This document shows, in pieces, positions 46,928-58,770 of a stretch of DNA of 64,000 bases. The position numbers and the translations under genes are program-made. Within the stretch, counting starts at the first letter, position 1. Every line of letters begins with the position of its first letter. The DNA is taken from assembly GCA_021904315.1 (NCBI GenBank), contig CM038912.1:12115061-12179060 (forward strand), written 5' to 3'. Source of the DNA: Sphagnum magellanicum. Taxonomy: Eukaryota; Streptophyta; Sphagnopsida; Sphagnales; Sphagnaceae. The notes beneath the pieces were generated by a model, which saw nothing but the letters and a program-made list of their open reading frames with translations, was not told the DNA's origin and searched no databases.

Positions 46928-48645
46928 TGAATGGAACTTCAACACACTTTTGAAACAATTTTGCAATACCTTTCTAAAAGGATAAACTTCACTAACGCAC
47001 CTTAAACCATAGTGCAATACCTTCATCTACCATTAATTCCAATTGAAAAGGATAACATTCCATTCATCTTCTTGTAATAGTTGAAAATGATGCAAAAATA
47101 ACCCAAATGCAAGTATTGCATGGAATTTGGGTTTGTTTATTGAAGCCAAATTATTGACCATGATTCAAATATTTGTAATCATTCAGATGAAGGTATTGCT
47201 AATGAAGTTATTGCAAGTAGGGCCTAGGTTGTGAAATTGTATTTTTTAATCGTCCTATGGGTATGATTGCACATGTAGAATCAAATCAAAATATAAAACA
47301 ATACCTAGATGCAGGTATTTCATAATAAAAATACCTTTTAGTATGGAAAAAATCTGAGTATCACATTTGAGGCCAATTTTTTTTGCATGATTTCCCAAAA
47401 GTTTGCTTCATTATGGGCCATGTAATGCATATTACTTTAATTTCTTCCCAATTATTATGCACATAGGGCTATTTGAAGGGTGCCAAACTTTTATGACATT
47501 AATTGTTTAGGGCATATAATTATTTTAATGATAAGTAAGTATAAAATTAAAAATATTTAGGCACAATTTTAGGATTTCTAACACTTTCACATAGATCTGG
47601 ACTAAGCTCAATTCATTTCTTCTTTTTGGAAGGGGAAGGAAGACAACTCCCAATTTATAAGAGGTCATACATGTATGCTTCTTCTTTGTTTAATTCAAAT
47701 TCTAAGATTTAATTATGTTTTTTCTTCACAAATAATGATGTATAAAATTGGATTTTTTATTTCCAAACATTTGTATATATATATATATATTTTTTTATTA
47801 CATTAGTTATATACATATACTAAAGGGCCTTTATATGTTTAATGAACTAAAAAATCTTGCAACAAATATACATGCAACTCTGAGTTATAACACAAGAAAC
47901 CTTAACCATTGACCACAAAGGTTTCCACAATATTCATCTATCAAAGATGTGTCAAAAACCTAGTGAAGGTTCAACATCATTAAATGCATGTGATGCAACA
48001 TTGCAAAAAATAAAGGAACATTCACATTACTACCAATTTGTAATGCCCTTGGTTGGATATTACATATTTTCCACCATTGTCCTAATTGGGGTAATATAAA
48101 TAGGTATTTGACTAAATATTGTGTAATTTACACATTGTCCTAAAAGTATTGTACAACCACAATATAATCCAGAGGGTTTGTAATACCTTGATAGGGGTGA
48201 TACCCAAAAAAATATTAAAGGTTTATAATATTTTAATTGAAGTTTATATAAATAATCCTTATGTTAAATATTGTGTTTACAAGCTATCATTAGGGTATTG
48301 CACACATACATGACAATTCAAAGGGTTTGCAATACCTTAATTAGGATAATGACAATGATGCTTAGATTAAATATTGTGTTTATAGACTGTCACAAAAATA
48401 TTGCACACAAACACAAGAGAATCCAAAGGGTTTGTAATATCTTAATTGGGGTAATATAAATAAAATGGTGATGATCACTATATTCAATGAAGGTTTTATA
48501 ATATCAACGCATTCATGATTTTATGGAACTTCAACACACTGTTGAAATGATTTTACAATTTTTTTTGTTAATAATTAAACTTCATTAAACAACCATAAAC
48601 TACAATGCAATATACCTTCATCTATCACTAAATAATCAAGTAGAC
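46928..48645 (+). repeat. two 110-bp direct repeats enclosing a 1.5-kb segment
   Basis: A segment starting ATGGAACTTCAACACAC at about 46,930 (through CATCTACCATTAA at about 47,035) recurs at about 48,524-48,640 with the same internal order (TGAAAYRATTTT, AAACTTCAYTAA, CCTTCATCTAYCA). The copies are clearly diverged. They could be terminal repeats of an old small element or part of a larger dispersed repeat. No TG...CA ends, primer-binding site or TSD was identified. Confidence 0.65.
48105..48465 (+). repeat. three tandem units of about 105-150 bp
   Basis: TAAATATTGTGT recurs at about 48,113, 48,265 and 48,370, each time followed by a TATTGYACA word and then by AGGGTTTGYAATAYCTT (about 48,173, 48,318, 48,426). 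The units are unequal in length and diverged. They lie within the segment bounded by the 110-bp direct repeats. Confidence 0.75.
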
Positions 48646-50215
48646 ATGAATTTGGGCATTATTTCCTACAAATTTTCAACGTGCAAGAACTTAGCACCCA
48701 TGAATCAATTGAACTATGAACTTATTCATGTATAAATATGATGTTTGTTCCTTTTTTAAATGTATTGAAATTTTTCTTAGGGTAGATATTGAATGCACCT
48801 TGATTATAATTGTATATTGCAAATGGGGAAATTTGGGTTATAAATGTAATATTCATACATGTGTTCAAATTTCAAAGTATAAAAGTAGCAACATTTTCTT
48901 TGGTTCATTTTTGTGTTATCATGAATTGTGCAAACATGCAAGGATTTAATTGCACAAAATTTGGAGTTCAAAATTTAGTTAAAACCTTCCATTTTCAATT
49001 AGCACTCTAGTTGGACTCTAGCTCTTTAATATATTTGCCCAATTCCAATGTTTGATCCACGCATATTGACAAGTTTTATAACATTAATTCATTGGGTAGT
49101 ATCTTTGTCTAGAAAATGCCATTATTACTTGGATGAAGATGAGACCATGTATAATAGGATTTTAATAGAAATGATTACATGTAAGGGTTCCAACATCTCA
49201 TAGCTAATTACATGATACTATTTGTACTTGTGGGAATATATCATAGCCTAGGGAAATAGGTATGTTGGATGCAAATAGTTGCCAATTATTCACAAGTTGA
49301 ATGTTATATTGGTTTCATACAAGTCACTATGTAATGACATTCTAGGGCTAATTTGAATTGTTGCAATATTACATGTGACCAATAACCTTAATCCTAGTTT
49401 CACAATGGTATGTTTCATGGTAGAGTAGTTATTATGTATTAGCCAAAAGGAAATAATAGATGTCATGTTAGTTGCCAATAAGTTGCAAGTGCATAAATAC
49501 AAGCTAGATAATTGTTGTTGTGCAGTTGGTGGAGTCTACTCCAAATTATTGTAATTAAACTTTATTTCACCCAATGAACATTTCAACCAGTTATAACACA
49601 CTACTACTATGAATCTTGGTGTTTTACAATAGTAAAATAAGGGTTGATGTGAATTGCATGTCAATTGGACTTTGGTCAAGTCTTATCTCATTTAGCTTAC
49701 ATGAGTTGCCACATGGTTACATTACTAAACTTAAACCAACTACCATGCAACTACATAGGACTATACAACTAAACCACTAGTTGCACATATGGGCCACCAA
49801 AGATGGAACACAATTATCTATGGGTATTAATATCAAAGACCAAAGTTACAACATAGTGGCAACCACCCATTCTATCATTCATCTTAAGTTGCAATATAAT
49901 ATCTATTTACACTTAGGTGAAAATCCGTTAAGGTGTACCACACAGGACAAAAAGGGCCTAATCCTTACTATAGCCTTTTTTATCGTAGATTTTGATACCC
50001 ATAAAAAATAATGAATCAAAAGTTGTCAAAAATTTCAAAAGGACTATATTTTGGACTATTACAATTCTAGATTCCATCATAATCATCCATAAATGTGTCT
50101 TTAAATGGTAAAAAAAGACTAGGTAAAAAAGACAAAAAAGAGTGACATGTGATAAGATTTTGGTACACCTTAAAAAAATTGCACCCATTAAGAGATTAGA
50201 CATTTAAGTTGACAA
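48646..50215. other. AT-rich DNA, no gene seen
   Basis: No protein motif was recognised. From about 49.3 kb onwards words such as AGTTGCAA and TAGTTG become frequent, as in the subterminal regions of the CACTA-like family, but no termini could be defined. Confidence 0.4.
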
Positions 50216-50700
50216 TCATATCAATTTATGTGCACATAATTACAATGAGGTTTTATAGTAAATGCATACTAATTACAATGCAGTTGTTAATTATTGAAAA
50301 TAATTGTTCATTAATGATAATTATCAGTTACACCATTCGTCTCAACTCATGTGTTCAACTACTGCACACCACAACATTCAATCACTGTGGATACTAATCA
50401 AAAACCTAAATTGCCACATAATGGCAATTATTTTTTTTGTTAATTCCTCCTATGTTGAAGTACAATATCTATTTGCACCAAATGGTTGGACATTTAGTTG
50501 AAACTTAGTATCCACTAGTGTGTTCAAATTTATGATGAAGTTTTATAATAGATGCATATTAATTACAATGTAGTTGGCAATTGCTCACAATAGTTGTTCA
50601 CTAATGACAACTACCAATTGCAATTGCATCATTCTCAACTCATGTGCAACTATTGCAAACCCCAACTTCCAATTAAAAACATGGTGCACAAAAGTACTAC
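50216..50700 (+). repeat. tandem duplication, period about 290 bp
   Basis: Landmarks recur in order with a shift of about 290-293 bp: TTTTATAGTAAATGCATACT (50,250) against TTTTATAATAGATGCATATT (50,540), ACTAATTACAATG against TTAATTACAATG, TTGTTCAYTAATGA, and CTCAACTCATGTG (50,341 and 50,633). The second unit is trimmed relative to the first. No coding potential. Confidence 0.8.
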
Positions 50701-51642
50701 TTGAATGCTTATAAAGTTGCATAGTAGTTGATACTAGTTACATATCTAGCATCATTTGAATTGCATATGGGTTGCCAATGCACACTGAAAGAACTACATT
50801 TGAATTAATCAAGACCTAAATGTCTAATTCTATGACAATATCCATTAGTGGCAGAGAAATGATACTTTAGTACCAAATTTCTAGTGCAATAGTTGCCATG
50901 TAGTTGTACTATATAACACATAGTTGCAAGTCCTTGAATTATGTAAGATATGTAGTCATTTTTAGTGTTTCTATAGATTAACATAGTTGTTACATAGTTG
51001 TAACATGTATTAGTGAAACCAAACTTGAGGTAAACATGTGGTTCAAATGCCATTCATGGTACTTATTTACAACTATTTTACAAGTTTAAAAATTGATTCA
51101 CGTTTGATTGAGGTAATTGTAACCGCACTTATCAATAAAAAGTTGTAGTTTGAAAATAATAACAATAATGGACACCGCCAAAATTGAAAGTTGTACTCTC
51201 AGTTGTAACATAGTATTATGAGTTGGGTTATAATTTCTAAGAAATGTCCAACTATAAAACACAAGTTGTATTGTAGTTGTTAGGTAACTAAATGTTTTCA
51301 AATACCAAATAGACTATTAGTTGCAAACAAGGTGGAATATAACTCAACAAAATTCATCCTATTATCTAGATGAAATATGACATCAGATTAATGTCATGTG
51401 TGTTTGTGTTACTAAGTTGATACATAATTGAAAATGAGTTGTTCTTGACAAGTTGTAAGTGAATTGCACATAGTTGCAACAATAAACATACTATGACTAT
51501 ATATATGATGAGTTGCATTCGATGCAACTCATGCAACTTGTCCATAGCACTCATGACATAGAAATACAATGAGTTGCAAATGACCTATACAATTCAAAAA
51601 TTAAATTGCAGGGTCAATTGTAGAAGGCCTTTTTTCATAATG
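50701..51642. other. AT-rich DNA rich in AGTTGCAA-type words
   Basis: Many short AGTTG/CAACT words in both orientations occur (for example AGTTGCATAGTAGTTG near 50,711 and ATAGTTGCAACAATAAA near 51,472), resembling CACTA-like subterminal repeats. No CACTA terminus with a TSD was located and no gene is recognised. Confidence 0.4.
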
Positions 51643-52480
51643 GGTGAAAGCACACTAAAGGTGAACCATTTTTTTTTCAAAAAAGGTGACGTATCACAAG
51701 TATTATAATACGTATATGACTAGAAATGGCATAAGTGACTAACCTAGTCAAAAAGGATTAATCATGGATATTATGTTTTGGTGTAGTCATAGTAAACTAA
51801 AAATTCAATGACATCTTTTGGCTATCTTAAACACAAGTAAAAAACTTTAGTCAAAATTAATCTTGATCCAAGGTTACATGAGGAGAATTGGATAAAATCA
51901 ATGTACATAAAATATATAATTTATTATTTTTCAATGGCCATAAGGCTTCATGTTTGTGTTTCATGAAACATTACCAAACAAAAGAAAATTGAAGAAATAA
52001 TGCAATGCTCATCTTTAAAATCTCCTACTCTTTGATATGGTAGTGGTATTTTCCTAAAAAAAGATATTATTATGCATTCATTACTAAATAAATGTAAAAA
52101 AACACATTTTTTGAATGGAATTTCATCCAAAAAATTTTAATTTCTAAATTGTCCTAAATTTAATTGATGTATATCAATATCATACACGATAAAAAAAATT
52201 CACCCAAGAATTCCATTCACAACTTTGATTTTGAAGTATATATTCAAATTTTCAAACTCTATGAATATTATCTTATCACAAATATATTCCATATGTTCAA
52301 TTCTTCAATGTTTGTTAGATTTTTCAAAATAATTGATTAGATTAAGTATAAAGCTAATCATATATACTTAAAATAAACAAAAAAATCCAAGATGTGATGT
52401 TCATACATTACCAAAAAAATTTATTACGTAAATATTATACTTGTGATTACAATTTTTGGGGGGCTTAGTGTGCTTTCACC
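51643..52480. mobile_element. probable MITE with perfect 16-bp terminal inverted repeats
   Basis: GGTGAAAGCACACTAA at 51,643-51,658 is exactly repeated in inverse at 52,465-52,480, bounding 838 bp with no coding capacity. The segment is AT-rich. No clear target-site duplication is visible, so the superfamily is undetermined. The embedded CACTAA could hint at CACTA ends, but the inverted match extends 10 bp outside it. Confidence 0.65.
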
Positions 52481-54136
52481 TTTGTGTCATGGCTTGCATG
52501 TTGTCATCACCTAGCATTAGAAACCATGTTAGGTATGATCCTATCGTTAGAGCTTTGCTTGATGATGAAGATGTGGATGAAGTAGATCTTGTTTGTTAAG
52601 CTTGGGGGTGGATCATTAGGTGCCTAAACCCTTTGTGTGGTCTTATGGTTGGGTGGAAAACTCTAATACTATGTTCTATTACTCTCTTGGCATTTGGTGT
52701 ATTTAGTCTTTTCCTTCAAATTGTTTGTCCAAACAAAAACCTCAACATCCCAGTCTTATAACATATTTAATGGATTAATTGCATTTTGACATCCTTTCCT
52801 TCTTTCCACTTCCCATTGGTTGGGAAAATAATCCCTTGCATTCACACATTGTTACTCTCCCCTCTAATCACTTTTCCAATAGGTTTTTAAAATTTTAATC
52901 AAGTTCCAATAGCAAATATGATTATGTTCATTAGTTGTGAATTAACATTTGTCCATTATCATTCATACCAAGGGAAATAATAAAGGGGTTTTCAAGCTAA
53001 TTTATGTTTTAACCGAACATATTCTTTTGGCATTTATAATCCAATTTTAACTTTGATGGGAATTAACATTCCTATGAATGTCCAGTGCCAATAATTCTTA
53101 TAATGTATTTAACATGGTGAATACATTGTGAAAAAACATAGACTTCTATTATGTTCTAGCCAAAACTGGTTTAATAGTTGCATTCAAACATGGAGTGGGA
53201 ACACATTGAAGATCACTAACATATGTGGTCCATGATGATGTTAGTTTTGTTCACATTTGAAAGCATAGAATAATGATTGACATGTCATAATTTTCTACAT
53301 AAGATGATTATGACGTATATTATCCCAAACTACAAATGATATATCATTATAAAGGTTTCCCCATTCCCATGATGTCCTCAAATTTTTTTATAACATCTCC
53401 ATCATGTTCCATGCTAACGTCATGACATGCCATGGTTATTCAACCAATATAGAATTGGATGAGTTCGAAGCTTCCAATTTGGATGGTTGCAAAGGACTTA
53501 TTTCACCTTGTCAATCTATCCTATGGTGGACTAATGTTCCAGTATTGATCGGTGGATATTTTGATTAATTATGTTACTCATTTCCTAGGTTTCATTTCCT
53601 CAACTTTCATGGTTTGTTACTTTTGACTTTCTTAAGTGTATTACTATTTCTTGTTTTTTGCCTTTGTGTTTTTACTCATGAATTAAACCTTTGCACATTT
53701 GTTTGGCAAACTCAATCTTCCATTTCTTGGATTTAAAACTGGTATTTGAACTTTTTTGACAATGATCAGAAAACATACCAATGTTTATAAATAATATAGG
53801 GGTACAGTCACAATCCAATAAGCCAAAAAGGGCGTTGGATCGCAAAGAAAAACAGTCAAAATTTGATAAATATTTATGTTTTTCCATTTAAAAACATGGA
53901 AATCATGGGAAGTTATTGTTTATTTATTCATATGAATGTTAAGGAATTCAAACCAAAAATCCATTTGATGAAATTTTAAGTTTTAAGTTTTGATTTAAGA
54001 CCTTTAAAAGTGAATAGGAATGTGTTGGACAAGAGTTAATTCTGCAAAGGACTATCAAAAGGACTCATATAATAAATCACATTTGATGGGGGGAAAATTA
54101 AGGTGATAAAGACCTATTAACCAATTTTTAAAAAAC
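52481..54136. other. AT-rich intergenic DNA, no gene seen
   Basis: Apart from a few short frames without motifs, I see nothing supportable here. Confidence 0.5.
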
Positions 54137-55450
54137 ATAGGGTGAAATCACGGTCAAAAGAGCTAGGGGTGAAAGCATGAAAAAAAAGCCAATTGCACCA
54201 AGGTTAAAGTCCTTTTTAAAGACTGTATTTTCCACATGGCAATTTTCTATTGGTTTATACTACATTTTTCACATAATTTTTTTAACTAAATATCAAATTT
54301 GAAGCCAAATATGACATATAACATGATAAAAATGAAATTTTTTTTTACATCAAGCCTTACATTATATTCAAATTTATAACTTTACTTTGAACCATGATTA
54401 CAAATTCAAAATTATAACGTTTAGGGACATTCGAGTATTAAAATCTTAAAATGTATATGTATTTTTATTTTTTGAATGTTTTCAACACATGGATCCATTC
54501 TTGTGGAATATATTAAAGTTCACAAAAAAATTGAACCAATTTGGTGAACATTTGATAAGGGAAAAAAACTTTTGATACAAAAAAAACCACCTATCCACAT
54601 GTTTTTATTAAGTGCTTTAAACATTAAAAAAACTCTTGAAACATAGTCAATTTTCATGAAAAGTTTGTAATTGTAACTTTGAAAGTATGAGAATTTATTT
54701 TTAAAATAAAATAATTTTTTTGATATATATTGTTCGCATGGTAATTTTTCAAAAATTAAAAAAATAGTTTTAAGGATTGTCCATACAGTGCTTGGCTCCT
54801 TTTTTTTGTTTTCACCCCTAGGGGTGTTAAGGTAAAAGTCATTTTCCAAGGACTGCACATGACACATGTCATTCTACATTGGTTTATAACTTAAAATTTT
54901 ATATTTTGGATACCCCATTTAACACTACATTTTAGATATAAATACATTTGAGTACAAATTGATTTTATATCATGTATGTTATGCATTCATGCCTTTTATC
55001 ACATATATATGAACAACTTTTATTAAAGCCACATTTTCAAAACCCATAATCTTCAGGGTCAAAAACACGTTTGAACCAAATGTGCTCAAATGGGTTATAA
55101 AAACAAATTTCATTAGTTTAAGTCCTTTTGCTTTTCTAATAATCAATGTTATATTCCTCTCCAATTTTCAAAAGGAATGGTGCATATTTGGTAGAAAAAA
55201 ACATGTTTGAAAAAAAAACAAGGACTATCCATTCTTGAGGTTTTAGTGCTTTGAACATGCAAAAACATTTTTGATTTGTGTCAAACTTTGAAGATGTAAA
55301 ATTTGCAATTAATAGAAAACATTCCAAAAACATTATGACAATCCAAAGTATTATGCTTCCATTGTGATCTTTCAAAGATACAAAAATGTAGTTTAGGGAG
55401 TGAGTGTCCATTCACTTGGGTGGCTTTTTTTACTATGATTTTACCCTATA
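54137..55450. repeat. inverted-repeat-bounded segment containing a 628-bp tandem duplication
   Basis: ATAGGGTGAAATCA (54,137-54,150) and TGATTTTACCCTAT (55,437-55,450) are inverted copies with one mismatch, and similarity continues imperfectly inward. Inside, two diverged units follow each other with a constant shift of about 627-628 bp: GTCCTTTTTAAAGACTG with TTGGTTTATA (54,210) against GTCATTTTCCAAGGACTG with TTGGTTTATA (54,838), and AAGTGCTTTAAACAT (54,610) against TAGTGCTTTGAACAT (55,237). No protein is encoded. Confidence 0.7.
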
Positions 55451-57149
55451 CAAAATGTTTTCAACTCTAAATGTCCATAATCCAAGCAAACTTTAATCAA
55501 TTGAACATTCAAATTTAATGTTCCAAGTTGTGAAAGTCACTCAGAATTGTTCATTGATTTTCATATTAGTTCTATTATCTACTTGGTTTCTTAGTTCCAC
55601 TTACTATGAATTTCAATGGCATCGGATGTATTGTGCAAAACCAATCTCCAAAGGTGTCATGTTCACATCATTGGAACCTATTTTGGACCTTGGTGTAGCC
55701 CATGGTGTGGTTTTCTTTTCTTCACTGGTGTTCGTCATTTTGTCTTTTATGCATTTTTTAGCGATAGGCATGGTTTTCTTTTTTTCATTGGCGTCCGTCA
55801 TTTTGTATTTTATGCACTTTTTAACGATAGGCATGGTTTCCTTTTTGTCATTTTTTTTCATCATTCCCTCTCCCAAGTATGTTGGGGATCTTGGTTCTTC
55901 CTCCTTACTATTGGCTATATTGTTCACTAGCATCAGTTAATCCATCTTTCAGTTGCAAGCAAATGCAAGTAACTAGTATGCATCATCCTCTACATTAGAA
56001 TCATTCCTCGGCCATTCCTATTGTAAGATTGATTCACTTATTTTCTTTTCTGCACGAAATTTGAGTAGGTGATCACATTTTTGATGAAACTGTGTTTTGA
56101 AATTTTTGTTCATCAAGTGTGCTAACCATGGATTGTTTCTAGGTGTTTGCCGTAAATTATTCAAAAACTTTGGTATAAACATTTTGATCACCATCCCATA
56201 AATCTCATAATCCTGCAAGCGATTAAAAAATGTTCAGTATCCTATTTCTGCTTGTTGCTTTACATCTACATTTTTCAATTTTCTTTTATCTATGGAAAGA
56301 TACGAATCCAAGTTTGGTAGTGTTCAACAAAAATGTTGTGGATATGGATATGGATATGGTGACATGTTGGAAATGAATGCACTTTAAATTAGGTCACATA
56401 AGAAATTACATTAGCTGCCCAAAATAATCCATAGTTGTAAACATATGCATTTAGTGACATATTTGTAGGTGTCTATTTTATTTGTGTATTTATTGTTATC
56501 ATGAAACCTATTTGATGTGTATTGGATCGCTTACATGGGATTGTTGACATTAAAATGTTTACATATGGCATAATGATTCCACAAGTCAAAACAACTAGAT
56601 TTGTTTCAACAACCACAAAATCTATTTACAAATCTTCTCATATAATCCCCATAAGAAATCAAGCATGGACCCTTTCTCTAGGATGTTTAATGTTGGTGAC
56701 ATGGAAAAATATTCGATTGTGTTAGGGAATATTTTTCCACATTAGTAGAATATGCTAAAATATATATTTTCTAACGTGGATGAAATTTATTGAGAATATT
56801 CCTTCTTGTTCATGAAACCTTGCTCACCATTCATGTTCACTGCTCATGCTCACCCGCTCATGAAATAACATCTCCCCCCATTAAAGATAATGCATTGAGC
56901 AATCTCCAAGGTGCAATACCTAAACATGATAATTCAACAAATTCATTCATTCATTCATTGTAATATGTTAGAAGGTGGCCTCATATTAAAGTTTTCGACT
57001 CGCTTAAGATTAATAAACACAACAATAATAAGTGCAAATATCAAGTGTAAGAACAAAAGACAAGACAAAATAATAAAAAAGTGGGGTGTTCGAAACTCCC
57101 CCAACAAATTGTTTTGAATTTCTTTTGAAAATGTATGTATATATATATT
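55451..57149. other. intergenic DNA, no gene recognised
   Basis: A frame at 55,518-55,940 is long and hydrophobic but consists of internal near-repeats (FFSLVFVILSFMHFLAIGMV-like, three times), so it is more likely a repeat-derived frame than a membrane protein. An (ATTC)n tract lies at 56,938-56,958. Nothing else was recognised. Confidence 0.4.
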
Positions 57150-57475
57150 TCGAAGCTCCCTAGCAATGGTGGCAATTCCTTTGCCACCATTGCCATGGAG
57201 GTTTGAGTTTTTCAATAGTTTTTATTTTTTAAATCCAAAACAAATGAGGAACTTTAAGCTACTTGCTGACGGTAGTAGTTCTTATGCTACCATTGCCAAG
57301 GAGCTTTTAACTCCTTAACAATGGGAGTTATTCTTTTGTCACCATCATTTGGGAGTTTCGAAATTTTCGGCAATTTTTACATATATATATAAATAAAATG
57401 GGGAGCTTAAAATTCCTTGGTGATGGTGATAGAGGTTCTTTTCCTACCATTGCCAAGAACCTTTCATTAGAAGCA
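57150..57475. repeat. hairpin-forming tandem repeat, block 1
   Basis: Four related units each combine a GAGCTT/AACTCC phrase with an inverted pair like GGTGGCAA...TTGCCACC. The clearest is CAATGGTGGCAA with TTGCCACCATTG at 57,164-57,192. Others are at about 57,268-57,305 (ACGGTAGTAG...CTACCATTGCCAAGG), 57,310-57,358 and 57,415-57,470. Two further units lie at 60,745-60,900, beyond the CACTA-like element. Confidence 0.7.
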
Positions 57476-58230
57476 AACACATCCTTTTGTATTAGGAAAA
57501 TTGGTCAAAAAGACCATTTTGCTATCCCATCCAACTTGACCAAAGTGCCATTTTGGACAAGTTGATTTGGACTTATCTGTTTTGACTAGTGTCATTTTGA
57601 CAAAGGGTCCTTAGATGTTTTGAATAGTCAAAACAATCAAAATGACCATAATAAATTAGACCATAGAATTAGACCATAGAATTAGACCATTACTTATGGT
57701 CTAATTTAAACCATGTGCCATCATTATGTTACACCTTGGAATGTGATGTGGCATCATACATGTCATAAAAAGGTAGGCTCGTAAGTAGCTACCTACATTC
57801 TATCTATGATAATATGTGTACATTGTACACATACACCATATGTGTCACCATATGTGAATTTGGTATATGTGACTTGCCAAGTTTGAGCCCAAGGCTTCAT
57901 TGGAGGCACAATAATGCCTTTGCCACCAAGTTACACAACTTTTCATTAGTTTAAGGAGTGCAACATTTTGTTTTATTTTTAAAACTACAAATTCGTAAAA
58001 TAATTTTAAATTAACACACTTTTTTAAATTTCAAATCTTATGCAAATGAAAAAAATACTTACATAATGTTGAAGTTTATTCAAAAATATATTCAATACAA
58101 TCAATATATTTTGTAAATGTTCAAATGAGTCTTTAAAAAAATGTTTTTAAAGAACACAATCATTAACAAATTGCCAAGTGAACTTATGATTCTTCCATTT
58201 TCAATTACATTTCATTGTGTGATTGAACAA
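57476..58230. other. AT-rich DNA with a short tandem of AATTAGACCATAG
   Basis: Three direct copies of a 14-bp unit resembling AATTAGACCATAG occur at 57,654-57,692, followed by an inverted copy (TATGGTCTAATT) at about 57,695-57,706. No gene is recognised. Confidence 0.6.
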
Positions 58231-58233
58231 TAC

Positions 58234-58450
58234 AAGGTAGGTAGGTAAAGTAGGTGGGTGGAGTAGGTAGTTGGTTATAAAATGATTATTAGGGTAAGTA
58301 GGTAAAAGGTGGGCAAGTAAATAATAATTGTTAACTAATCATGTGTGGTAGGGAGGTAGGTAAGTGTAGGTAGGTAAAGTAAGGTAAGTAATGTAGGAAG
58401 GATAGTAAAGTAGGTAAAGTAGGTAAGGTAGGTTAGGTAGGTTAGCTTAT
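58234..58450. repeat. AGGT-rich simple repeat
   Basis: Interrupted runs of TAGGTAGGTAAAGTAGG and variants. Similar patches lie inside the CACTA-like copies (23.5, 31.4 and 59.2 kb), but this one is about 320 bp outside the terminus of the copy at 58,771. Confidence 0.8.
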
Positions 58451-58770
58451 TAACTAGGCCTACTAAATTATCTACTTAATGTAGGTTAGGCTAGGTTATG
58501 TTTGTAATGAATTGTCACTAATAACAAATGTTATTAATTCATGACATACCTACCTAATTACCACAAATGAATTCATGACACACACTTAACTAACTACCTA
58601 CCAAACATGAATCAATAACATTATATAATGGCAAATCATTTACAAGCATAACCTAACCTAGCCTATGATAGGTAGGTAGCCTAGGTTCAATTGATAGGTC
58701 AGCCTTCTAGTTATGATAGGTTATAAGTAACATAGGCCTAACCAGTAAGCTAGTTAGGTATGATAAGTAT

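Noticed and set aside
46076..48465. Possible CRISPR array, given the regular repeats
   Set aside because: Units are degenerate, spacers are not unique, no cas genes exist, and the genome is a plant nuclear one.
55518..55940. A 140-codon hydrophobic frame
   Set aside because: It consists of three near-copies of one short segment and is open in several frames at once, as expected of a tandem repeat, and lacks any family signature.
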